DNA from: an uncultured Eubacteriales bacterium
GTDB lineage: Bacteria > Bacillota > Clostridia > Oscillospirales > Acutalibacteraceae
DNA length: 64,000 nt
Assembly (NCBI GenBank): GCA_934630515.1
Contig: CAKTVV010000003.1
Location: 62,001 to 126,000, forward strand
Reading direction: 5' to 3'
Shown one piece after another: positions 24,731 through 32,337 of the stretch. Position 1 is the first letter of the stretch. Every line of letters starts with the position of its first letter. A model generated the notes under the pieces. It made no database searches. It was not told the origin of the DNA and saw nothing but the letters and a program-made list of their open reading frames with translations. The position numbers and the translations under genes were made by a program.

Positions 24731-25342
24731 TTAGTCGAAAGTATAGCGGTACTTTTCGCAGAGCATCCGCTCATGCTCCTTTTGTACCTCCTCCGGGAAA
24801 CGGAGCCGTATCAGCTTCGCCGGAACGCCGGCATACACGCCATAGGGCACGGTATTTCCCGTCACAACCGCCCCCGCTCCGATCACCGAACCACGGGCAA
24901 TGTCCACGCCCTTCAAAATGGTAGCGTTGGCGCCGATCCATACGTCGGCACCGATGTGCACCGGCGCATCGCAGGCATTTCCCTCCCCTGCAGGCTTTTG
25001 GCTATAGCGAATCCACTCGCCGATCTCATCCATCCGATGATTTCCGGTGACGATGGTTACATGCGGACCAAATGTCACATAGTCCTCAATCGTCAACTCT
25101 GCATCGGCGGCGTAAAACAGGCAATTGGGGCCTATGTATACATGGTTCCCGACAGACAGATGTCCCAGACCTTCCAGAATTGTGCCTCGGTTGATCCACA
25201 CATCTGTGCCGCACCGCTTCATTCGGCACTTATAGTCCGTCTGCACGATCCATTCATTCAGACTACGGAATTTCCGTATCAGTTTTGCCCATACCGCCAA
25301 AGGCTTCCGCCAGACGGCAGGCGGTAAATCGTGCCGTTTCAT
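24731..25342 (-). CDS. Hexapeptide-repeat O-acyltransferase
   Basis: 203 aa. A left-handed beta-helix acetyltransferase of the LacA/maltose-acetyltransferase/NodL type: repeats such as VWINRGTILEGLGHLSVGN, VTFGPHVTIVTGNH with the catalytic histidine region, VWIGANATILKGVDIARGSVIGAGAVV and the end motif YAGVPAKLIR. It probably acetylates a sugar of the repeat unit with acetyl-CoA. It sits between two glycosyltransferase genes of the capsule operon. Confidence 0.88.
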   Translation of the reverse strand: MKRHDLPPAVWRKPLAVWAKLIRKFRSLNEWIVQTDYKCRMKRCGTDVWINRGTILEGLGHLSVGNHVYIGPNCLFYAADAELTIEDYVTFGPHVTIVTGNHRMDEIGEWIRYSQKPAGEGNACDAPVHIGADVWIGANATILKGVDIARGSVIGAGAVVTGNTVPYGVYAGVPAKLIRLRFPEEVQKEHERMLCEKYRYTFD

Positions 25343-25354
25343 ATATCCGCTCCT

Positions 25355-26560
25355 TTACTGCTTGTCCTGCCACATGACTTCCACTGCATCCAGCAGCCGC
25401 TTCGCCTGCGCAGTTATATTCTTTTCCCGCAGCACAAACTCCCGGCTGCGGGCGCCTGCCGCTGCCCGCTCCTCCGGCGGCATATACGCCACCTGTCGGA
25501 TAGACTCCGCTACCGCCGCCGGCGTCTGCTGCTCCATGGGGATCAGGTAGTCAAAATATTCCTCCGGGATCCCGGGGATACGAAAGGACAGCACCGGATT
25601 GCCAGAGACCATATACTCAAACAGCTTCGACGGGAAGCAATATGCCGATGCCGCCTCGTCCGGCTTGCGGACATTGATGAGCATGGTCGCCTCCTTCTGC
25701 TTGAGCAGCAGCTCCCGCCGGGAGGGCAAATACCCCAGATACCGGATGCGGTGATCCTGCCTCGCCCGCTCCTCGATGAGCGGCACCGCATTGCCGCTGC
25801 CGGTGATCCACAGCCGGTACTGCTCCCCCTCCAGCAGAGCGAAGGCGTCCAGCAGCTCCGGCAGTCCATACCGCAGATCCGTCACGCCGGAATACATCAC
25901 CGCCACCGTGTCCTCCGGCTTGGCGGGCGTTTCCTCCAGCACATCCGCCGGGTTGACAGAGCCCTCCAGCACACAGTAGGAGCCCGGCTTCAAATGCAGA
26001 AACTCTGCCATATGCACCGAATACAGCACAAACCGGTCCACCTGCCGGATGGCACGGCGGATATACTGCCAATCCACCCATTTCAGCACCTTTTTGACCC
26101 GATTCATTCCCAGATCCATAAACTGAGGCAGATCCGGAACGATCAGCAAGATCTTAGCCGTGGGGATCAGGCGCTTGACCTCCAGCGCCGCCGCCAAAAA
26201 CGGGGAATGCATGGAATACACCAGCACCGTCACCTGCGGGTCGGTCTGCGCCGCCGCCCAGTTCCGCACCTCAGCCACCATCGCCCTGCGGCGCTCCGGG
26301 ATCTTCCGGTACAGGCCGTTGCGATAGGCGACATTCACATCCGCAGAACGTCCGTTGCGGGACCAGCTCACCCGGGGGATCTGCTGCAGGCTCAGCGGAA
26401 ACTGAAACGAATTGATGCTGTCCATATCCAAGCCGAACGAGTCCAGCCCGGATACCCAGTTATCCTGCGAGATCTTCACGGACATGGTTTTTCCGCCATG
26501 CTCCAGGATCAGCTTTTCCACTGCCTCATTCATGCAGTTTCCGATCCAGAGATATTTCAC
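25355..26560 (-). CDS. Glycosyltransferase, GT4-like
   Basis: 401 aa, with GTG start after AAGGAGGGCTGCCT. N-terminus is short and unusual (YLWIGNCMNEAVEKLI), the middle has VPDLPQFMDLG, and the C-terminal half shows VMYSGVTDLRYGLPELLDAF, LWITGSGNAVPLIEE, YLGYLPSRRELLLKQKEATMLINVRKP and CFPSKLFEYMVSGNPVLSF, where the conserved Glu of GT4 is the one in KLFEYM. Role inferred from position: extends the repeat unit. Confidence 0.85.
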   Translation of the reverse strand: MKYLWIGNCMNEAVEKLILEHGGKTMSVKISQDNWVSGLDSFGLDMDSINSFQFPLSLQQIPRVSWSRNGRSADVNVAYRNGLYRKIPERRRAMVAEVRNWAAAQTDPQVTVLVYSMHSPFLAAALEVKRLIPTAKILLIVPDLPQFMDLGMNRVKKVLKWVDWQYIRRAIRQVDRFVLYSVHMAEFLHLKPGSYCVLEGSVNPADVLEETPAKPEDTVAVMYSGVTDLRYGLPELLDAFALLEGEQYRLWITGSGNAVPLIEERARQDHRIRYLGYLPSRRELLLKQKEATMLINVRKPDEAASAYCFPSKLFEYMVSGNPVLSFRIPGIPEEYFDYLIPMEQQTPAAVAESIRQVAYMPPEERAAAGARSREFVLREKNITAQAKRLLDAVEVMWQDKQ

Positions 26561-26573
26561 AGGCAGCCCTCCT

Positions 26574-27824
26574 TTATGCTTCCACCGGTGTTCCGGTCAC
26601 TTCCCGCAGCAGCTGCACATACTTGCCCGTGCACAGCGCTTTGGTGAGGTTTTCTTCAATATACCGGCGTCCCCGGGCACCCATCGCTTCGTTCTGCGCC
26701 CGTTCCGCCGCCATCGTCAGGATCGCCCGGGTCAGCGCCTGTGCATCGTCCGGCGGCACGCAAACGCCGCAGCCGATCTCCCGCAGCATCCCGCACAGCT
26801 CGCTGTCCGTATCAAAGGACGCCAGCACCGGACGGGACGCCGACAGGATGCTCCAGGTCTTGCTGGGAACGGAGTTGACCCCGATCCCCTTTTTGGAAAT
26901 GAGCAGCCCCACATCCCCCAGACTGAACACGCAGGAGATCTCGCTGTAATCCTGAAAGGGCAGCAGGGTGATATTCTTCACACCCTTTTCTGCGATCAGC
27001 GCCTCCAGCCGGGGCTTGAAGACGCCGTCGCCCACCACCACGATACCGATCTCCGGGTGCGCCTGCAGGCGCTGCGCCACCTCCACCAGCAGCGGCATAT
27101 TCTGGGTATGCCCCACATTGCCGCTGTAGCAAACATAGAACCTATCCCGCTCCAGACCATAGCGGTCGAACAGCGGATTATCCGCCCGCTCCACCGACAC
27201 CACCGCCGCCTCATCCACCCAGTTGGGAATGACCACGATCTTATCCTCCGGCACCCCCTTGGCGACGATATTCGCCTTGAACCCCTCGGAGATGGTCAGG
27301 ATCTTATCCGCCGCCCGATACGCCTTATCCTCGATCCGCCGACCGATCCTCCACAGCAGCGAACCCTTGCGGGTCATGCCGGTATTCACCAGCGAATCCG
27401 GGAAGATATCCTGCAGATTATACACGATCTTATAGCGCTTATGCCGGCGCAGCACCGGCATCATCAAGCCGTTGATGGGCGGTGTGCTGGAGAGCATCAG
27501 CACGTCGCAATTCCTGGCTTTCAGCCCATTCACGGTCTGGCGCAGGAGACAGCAGAAATACCGGAACGCCCGCTGCAGCGGGTTCCGTCCCTCCCGGAGC
27601 ATGGCAAACCGACACACCTCGACCCGCCCGTTCTCCAGCACCTCATGCTTCCGGTGCCGGCTGTATTCCCGGCGGGTAGCCGCATCCACCCCTCGGGTGG
27701 GCGTGGGCGCATAGACCAATTCGGAAAACCCTGCCTGCCGATACGCCTCCGCCAGATCCCGGGACAAATGGGAGCTGGCTACCTGCTCCGGGTCATAATA
27801 CCCGGCGAGCTTCAAAATGCGCAT
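26574..27824 (-). CDS. Glycosyltransferase family 4, WbuB-like
   Basis: 416 aa. N-terminal acceptor half includes ILKLAGYYDPEQVASSHLSRDLAEAY and NLQDIFPDSLVNTGM, a stretch typical of WbuB/L-fucosamine-transferase-like GT4 enzymes; the C-terminal half has VIPNWVDEAAV, CYSGNVGHTQNMPLLVEVA, VVVGDGVFKP and VPSKTWSILSASRPVLASFD. Substrates cannot be fixed from sequence. Start follows AGGAGGGGCGT. Confidence 0.87.
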   Translation of the reverse strand: MRILKLAGYYDPEQVASSHLSRDLAEAYRQAGFSELVYAPTPTRGVDAATRREYSRHRKHEVLENGRVEVCRFAMLREGRNPLQRAFRYFCCLLRQTVNGLKARNCDVLMLSSTPPINGLMMPVLRRHKRYKIVYNLQDIFPDSLVNTGMTRKGSLLWRIGRRIEDKAYRAADKILTISEGFKANIVAKGVPEDKIVVIPNWVDEAAVVSVERADNPLFDRYGLERDRFYVCYSGNVGHTQNMPLLVEVAQRLQAHPEIGIVVVGDGVFKPRLEALIAEKGVKNITLLPFQDYSEISCVFSLGDVGLLISKKGIGVNSVPSKTWSILSASRPVLASFDTDSELCGMLREIGCGVCVPPDDAQALTRAILTMAAERAQNEAMGARGRRYIEENLTKALCTGKYVQLLREVTGTPVEA

Positions 27825-27846
27825 ACGCCCCTCCTATGGTACACTT

Positions 27847-29040
27847 CTATCCGATCAGCGGCTCGATCCGCACCGTCACCGCTGCCATCGCCCGCTCACA
27901 GAGCTCCACCGCAGCCGCCGCTGTCGCCGCCTGAGCGATCACAAAGCCGATCCGGTCGGTGCTGCTATCGACGGCGCCGACGGTATCGCCCACCTGCTTC
28001 GTAAAGGCGACCGTCTCCACACCGGGCAGAGCCGCCGCCGTCTCCACGCCCTCGATCGCCGCAATGCGTCCCTTCGGCACATTAAAATAGCGGATCGCTG
28101 CGCCCCGATCCCAGCGGGGGGTCAGCTCCGGCTCCTCGCCGCAGCACAGCCGGATCGCCGCCCGGGTCATATCCACGCCGGTGGACAGCGGCACTAGATG
28201 GGTGGTGATGCAATCGCCCCCCATGCGGGCGCCCAGCTCGATCATACGGGGACCGGCGGCGGTCAGCATCAGCTCTGCATGGACGGGGCCGTTCTCGATC
28301 CCCACCGCCTGCGCTGCCTGCGCCGCCACCCGGCGGATCGCTGTCAGCGCCTCGTCGGGCAGGCGGGAGGGCTGGCTATGCCCCATCTCCACGAAATGGG
28401 GGGCGCCGGTGGTCAGCTTATCCGTCACCTGCAGCACGTGGGCTTCCCCCCGCAGCAGGATCACCTCTACGCTGACCTCCTGCCCCTCCAGATATTCCTC
28501 GATCACCACGCCGCCGCTGCGCCCCTGTCCGGCGCTGTATTCCACCGCCGCCTCCAGCTCCGCCGGGGTGCGGATCAGCAGGACGCCCCGGCTGCCGGAG
28601 CTGTCCGTGGGCTTACTGATACAGGGATAGGTCACCTGCGCCGCCACCGCCGGCAGCTCCGCCGGCGAGGACAACAGGAAAAACCACGGATGCGGCACCC
28701 GATGGCGGGCAAATGCCCGTATCATCTCACCCTTATCCGTGGCACGGACGGCGGTCTCCATAGAGATACCGGGCAAGCCGCACCGGCGGCACGCCTCGGC
28801 AATGGAACGCATGGGCATATCCGTCGCCAGCGTAAACACCCCGTCCGGACGGAACTGCTCCGCCGTGCGGGCGACCCCCTCTATGTCGTTGGTGCTGACA
28901 TTGAAGTATTCGTCCGCATAGGGGATGCCGACGGCGTGGGGGTCATAGTCAACGACCCCCACATAAAAGCCCATATCCTTCGCTTTTTTTATGCCCGGGA
29001 GCTGCAGCACAGAAGCGCCGATGATCAGCAATTTGCGCAT
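27847..29040 (-). CDS. ATP-grasp ligase
   Basis: 397 aa. Pre-ATP-grasp Rossmann domain (KLLIIGASVLQLPGIKKAKDMGFYVGVVDYDP), then an ATP-grasp fold with CISKPTDSSGSRGVLLI, VVIEEYLEGQEVSVEVILL and HAELMLTAAGPRMIELGARMGGDCI. Such enzymes join a carboxylate to an amine through an acyl-phosphate. The gene begins inside the end of the DegT aminotransferase gene (16-base overlap), which suggests that the new amino group on a sugar is the acceptor. That reading is inference; the family also includes biotin-carboxylase-like and peptide ligases. Confidence 0.85.
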   Translation of the reverse strand: MRKLLIIGASVLQLPGIKKAKDMGFYVGVVDYDPHAVGIPYADEYFNVSTNDIEGVARTAEQFRPDGVFTLATDMPMRSIAEACRRCGLPGISMETAVRATDKGEMIRAFARHRVPHPWFFLLSSPAELPAVAAQVTYPCISKPTDSSGSRGVLLIRTPAELEAAVEYSAGQGRSGGVVIEEYLEGQEVSVEVILLRGEAHVLQVTDKLTTGAPHFVEMGHSQPSRLPDEALTAIRRVAAQAAQAVGIENGPVHAELMLTAAGPRMIELGARMGGDCITTHLVPLSTGVDMTRAAIRLCCGEEPELTPRWDRGAAIRYFNVPKGRIAAIEGVETAAALPGVETVAFTKQVGDTVGAVDSSTDRIGFVIAQAATAAAAVELCERAMAAVTVRIEPLIG

Positions 29041-30260
29041 TTGTCTGTTCCTCCCGCCGGCATCGCCTGCAAAAGCTCCCGATAATTGTCTATAATGTAC
29101 GCCACCGCCTCGTCGGTCAGACGGGTATGCAGCGGCAGGGTGATCTCATTGGCAAACCGGGCGTAGGCGTGAGGGTAGTCCTCTATGGAAAAGCCCAGCT
29201 GCTTATACGCCGTCAGCAGCGGCAGGGGCTTATAATGCACATTACAGGCGATCCCCCGCTCCGCCATCTGCTCTATGAGTGTATTCCGCTGCTCCGGCGT
29301 GATGCCCGGCACCCGGGTGATGTACAGATGACCGGAGGATTCATGCTCCGCCGTATAATGAGGCAGCGTCTCCACCCCCAACGGGTGAAGCGCCGCATCG
29401 TAGCGCCCGATGATCTCCCGCCGCCGCCGGAGCATGGCGGGATACCGGCGCAGCTGCGCCAGTCCGACCGCCGCCGCCACGTCGGTCATATTGCACTTAT
29501 ACCACGTTCCCAGCACGTCATATTCCCATGCACCCAACTTTGTCTTCGCCAGAGCGTCCTTGGACTGCCCGTGCAGGGACAGCAGCTGCACCCGCCGGTA
29601 CAGCTCCGCATCCTCCACGCCGGGAATGGTGCGCCAGGTCAGAGCACCCCCCTCGGCGGTGGTGAGGTTCTTGACCGCATGAAACGAAAAGGAGGAAAAG
29701 TCCGCCACGCTGCCCACCATCCGGCCGTGCCACCGGGCGCCGAGGGCATGAGCGGTATCCGCCAGCACAGCGATCCGCCCCAGCGCCCGCTGCAGCTCCG
29801 AGGACGGACGGAACAGCGCCCGCTTCTCCTCCACCACGGCAAACAGCCGGTCATAGTCACAGGGTACGCCGCCCAGATCCACCGGAATGATCGCCTTGGT
29901 ATGCTCATTGATGCTGTCCGCCAACCGGTCATAATCCATCTGGAAGCTATCCGCCTGCACATCCACCAGCCGCAGAGCCGCCCCCACATGACACACCACC
30001 GAGGCGGTCGCCGTATAGGTATACGCCGGAACGATCACCTCGTCTCCGGGACCGATCTCCAGCAGCCGCAGCGCCATCTCGGCGCAGGCTGTCTGGGAAT
30101 TCAGACATACGCAGTTTTCCGTGCCCACATAGGCTGCAATCTGCCGCTCCAGCTCTTTCGTGCGGGGACCGGTGGTGATCCAGCCGGAGCGCAGCGCCTC
30201 CCCCACCTCGGCGATCTCCAGTTCACTGATATCCGGCGGAGAAAACGGAATATTCATCAT
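29025..30260 (-). CDS. DegT/DnrJ/EryC1/StrS sugar aminotransferase
   Basis: 411 aa from the first ATG; TTG six bases upstream or the next ATG are alternatives. PLP enzyme that aminates a nucleotide-keto-sugar. Seen: NIPFSPPDISELEIAEV, GPGDEVIVPAYTYTATAS, the DTAHALGARW loop, and SFHAVKNLTTAEGGAL with the PLP lysine, then NVHYKPLP near the end. A keto-sugar-forming dehydratase is not in this window and must be encoded elsewhere. First gene of the long minus-strand polysaccharide operon. Confidence 0.9.
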   Translation of the reverse strand: MMNIPFSPPDISELEIAEVGEALRSGWITTGPRTKELERQIAAYVGTENCVCLNSQTACAEMALRLLEIGPGDEVIVPAYTYTATASVVCHVGAALRLVDVQADSFQMDYDRLADSINEHTKAIIPVDLGGVPCDYDRLFAVVEEKRALFRPSSELQRALGRIAVLADTAHALGARWHGRMVGSVADFSSFSFHAVKNLTTAEGGALTWRTIPGVEDAELYRRVQLLSLHGQSKDALAKTKLGAWEYDVLGTWYKCNMTDVAAAVGLAQLRRYPAMLRRRREIIGRYDAALHPLGVETLPHYTAEHESSGHLYITRVPGITPEQRNTLIEQMAERGIACNVHYKPLPLLTAYKQLGFSIEDYPHAYARFANEITLPLHTRLTDEAVAYIIDNYRELLQAMPAGGTDKCANC

Positions 30261-30303
30261 CAGCAACCGTCCCCTATCCTCATATATAAATCGCCATACG
30301 ACA

Positions 30304-30323
30304 AGAGGGCAAAGCTGCCCTCT
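30304..30323 (-). promoter_or_regulatory. Leader hairpin in the capsule operon 5' untranslated region
   Basis: AGAGGGCA and TGCCCTCT form a perfect 8-bp stem with a 4-base loop in the 140-base leader between promoter and first gene. It has no T-run, so it is not a terminator. Hairpins in such leaders can be sites for processive antiterminators (LoaP/NusG paralogues); that is only a suggestion here. Confidence 0.35.
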
Positions 30324-30406
30324 GTCCCATCCTCAGATTTCCAGATCGTTATTGCTTTACGAAGGCGCTGCGGCCGCACCTGCTCCAGCGTCCAAAATAC
30401 CCTTTC

Positions 30407-30436
30407 ATTTTACCCCATTCGCAGTATTTTTGTCAA
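30407..30436 (-). promoter_or_regulatory. Promoter of the capsule operon
   Basis: Minus-strand TTGACA (30436-30431), 18 bases, TAAAAT (30412-30407). Transcription would start about 140 bases before the DegT gene. TspO is transcribed the other way from the same 240-base gap; a plus-strand TTGTCA at 30430-30435 lacks a well-spaced -10, so I do not call a tspO promoter. Confidence 0.8.
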
Positions 30437-30504
30437 GAGAAAAGTGCCCCTATGTATATTTGCCCCCTCGCTGCACATACACTGTCTGCAGGAGGGGTGT
30501 TACT

Positions 30505-30978
30505 ATGAAAATTCGATGGAAGACCCTGCTTGGCTGCCTGGCGATCCCGCTGGCGGCAGGCGGGCTGTCGGCGCTGCTGTCCGGCGGCGGCATGAAGGAC
30601 TTTGCTGCGCTGGACCAGCCCCCGCTCTCGCCGCCGGGCTGGCTGTTTCCGGTGGTCTGGACGATCCTCTATCTGCTCATGGGGCTGGCGTCCTATCTGG
30701 TGGTCACCGCCCCCGCTGCGCCGGTGCAGCGGCAGCGGGCAATATTCGTCTATGGCTTGCAGCTGATCGTCAATCTGTTCTGGTCGCCCATTTTCTTCAG
30801 CGCCAAGGCATATCTGTTCGCCTTTTTATGGCTGCTGCTCTTATGGGGGCTCATCCTGATCACGGCGCTGCGGTTTGCCCGCATCCGTCCCGCCGCCGGC
30901 TGGCTGCTCATTCCTTACCTGCTGTGGGTCACCTTCGCCGGATACCTGAATATCGGCGTTTATCTGCTCAACCGATAA
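30505..30978 (+). CDS. tspO: TspO/MBR family membrane protein
   Basis: 157 aa with five membrane helices. Trp- and Pro-rich TspO hallmarks: LDQPPLSPPGWLFPVVWTILYLLMGLASYLV, then QLIVNLFWSPIFF, and a C-terminal YLLWVTFAGYLN. Bacterial TspO binds porphyrins and other hydrophobic ligands and takes part in stress responses; its exact role in Clostridia is not settled. Start ATG follows GCAGGAGGGG; longer upstream reading crosses the promoter region. Single gene with a strong terminator after it. Confidence 0.9.
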   Translation: MKIRWKTLLGCLAIPLAAGGLSALLSGGGMKDFAALDQPPLSPPGWLFPVVWTILYLLMGLASYLVVTAPAAPVQRQRAIFVYGLQLIVNLFWSPIFFSAKAYLFAFLWLLLLWGLILITALRFARIRPAAGWLLIPYLLWVTFAGYLNIGVYLLNR

Positions 30979-30993
30979 GCCGTATCCATACCG

Positions 30994-31048
30994 CAAAAAA
31001 GCAATCGCTGCCCGCCTTATCCGCCGGCAGCGATCGCTTTTTATTTTT
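30994..31048. terminator. Bidirectional terminator between tspO and the glycan-utilisation operon
   Basis: 13-bp stem (31000-31012 with 31025-31037), with T-runs on both sides: TTTTTATTTTT on the plus strand, TTTTTTG on the minus strand. The single mismatch is a G-U pair on the minus strand. It ends tspO and the operon that finishes with the Gfo/Idh/MocA gene. Confidence 0.85.
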
Positions 31049-31054
31049 CCCCGC

Positions 31055-32326
31055 TCATTTATTCACGAAATACAGACCGTCGCCCACATGCAACCGATCC
31101 AACGTGTAGGCGTTGTCCGTGATGTCGGTGCGCATGGTCCACCGCCCGTCGGTAAAATCCGGGAACGGCTGGGGCGCCCCGCCGCAGGCGATCGAATTTT
31201 CGCTGAGAGCCGTGATGCACATATAGGTCGCCGCATCGTACACATCGATGGGCGGATGGGCGCCGGTGCGCACCGCCTCCAGAAACGCATCAAACACCAG
31301 ATGGTCGATGCCGCCATGCATATCCGTGCCCACGCCGTTTTTCCACAGGGGGTGCAGATATTGCGCCTCATACTGCGCCGCATTGCCCCACTGGGGACGC
31401 CAGTCCCACTCGTTCTCCCGGTGGGCAGAGCAGCCGTCCAAAAACAGACTGTCGTTATCCTCCAGATACATGCCCCGGGTACCATGCACCTCAAAGCGCC
31501 GGGAATAGGCATGGGGCAGGGTCGTATTCAGCGTCAGCGTCACCGTCTGCCCCCCGGCACAGGTCAGCACGGTCGTCACCACATCCCCCTGAGCAAATTC
31601 CACCTGCGCCAGCGGATCGTCCGCCCCCCGCTTCTCCACGATATAGTCATGCAGCCCTTGGGAAGCTGAGGAGAAGGAGGACAGCGTAAGAAACCGATTG
31701 CCGTTGTTGATATCCAGCAGCTTGGCGATCGGACCGATCTCATGGGTGGGGTAGTTTTCCCCATTGCGGTAAAGATAATTTCGCAGGCGATAATGACGGA
31801 TCTCCTTGCCGCTGCTGATCTCCTCCCGCAGATCGTGGCAATAGGCGCCGCTGCAGTGCATCACCCGCCCCAGCGCCCCCTGCCGCACCATCTGCAGCAG
31901 CATCAGCTCCCGCTTGCCGTAGCAGCAGTTTTCCATAAACATCAGCTCGGTGCCGGTCTCCTTGTATGCCCGCAGCAGCTTGTAGCAATCGTCCAGCGAA
32001 TAGGCGCCGCCCGCCTCCAGACCCACATATTTGCCCGCCGCCATCGCCGCCGTCGCCACCTCGACGTGATCCTCCCAGGAAACGGCGATATACACCGCAT
32101 CCAGCTGCGGCAGCGCCAGCAGCTCCCGGTAGTCGGTGGTGGTATAGGGGCGGGGGGCGCCCGCCTGCTCCAGCTTATCCGCCGCCGCCTGCGTCCGATC
32201 CTCCAGCCGGTCGCACACGGCGACCACCTCCAGCCCATCGGACAGCAGCGGAATGATGGGGTTATCCAGCATCACGTCGCCCCGCTGCCCCAGCCCGATA
32301 ATGCCCAGCCTGATATTCTTTTTCAC
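31055..32326 (-). CDS. Gfo/Idh/MocA family oxidoreductase
   Basis: 423 aa. N-terminal Rossmann NAD(P) domain, RLGIIGLGQRGDVML, then the family motif AVYIAVSWEDHVEVATAAMAAGKYVGLEAG, where a typical EKP is changed to LEAG, and a C-terminal sheet domain with a substrate region GIDHLVFDAFLEAVRTGAHPPIDVYDAATYMCI. Starts at GTG after AAGGAGAAGTGCT. Members oxidise or reduce sugars and some hydrolyse glycosides by an NAD-dependent oxidation-elimination route (GH109-type). The loss of the usual lysine in the EKP motif makes the chemistry uncertain. Last gene of the glycan-utilisation operon, so it probably modifies or splits an imported oligosaccharide. Confidence 0.85.
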   Translation of the reverse strand: MKKNIRLGIIGLGQRGDVMLDNPIIPLLSDGLEVVAVCDRLEDRTQAAADKLEQAGAPRPYTTTDYRELLALPQLDAVYIAVSWEDHVEVATAAMAAGKYVGLEAGGAYSLDDCYKLLRAYKETGTELMFMENCCYGKRELMLLQMVRQGALGRVMHCSGAYCHDLREEISSGKEIRHYRLRNYLYRNGENYPTHEIGPIAKLLDINNGNRFLTLSSFSSASQGLHDYIVEKRGADDPLAQVEFAQGDVVTTVLTCAGGQTVTLTLNTTLPHAYSRRFEVHGTRGMYLEDNDSLFLDGCSAHRENEWDWRPQWGNAAQYEAQYLHPLWKNGVGTDMHGGIDHLVFDAFLEAVRTGAHPPIDVYDAATYMCITALSENSIACGGAPQPFPDFTDGRWTMRTDITDNAYTLDRLHVGDGLYFVNK

Positions 32327-32337
32327 AGCACTTCTCC

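Noticed and set aside
29127..31109. Plus-strand open frame spanning the DegT gene, promoter region and tspO
   Set aside because: It runs through two promoters and overlaps tspO in a different frame from the recognisable protein.
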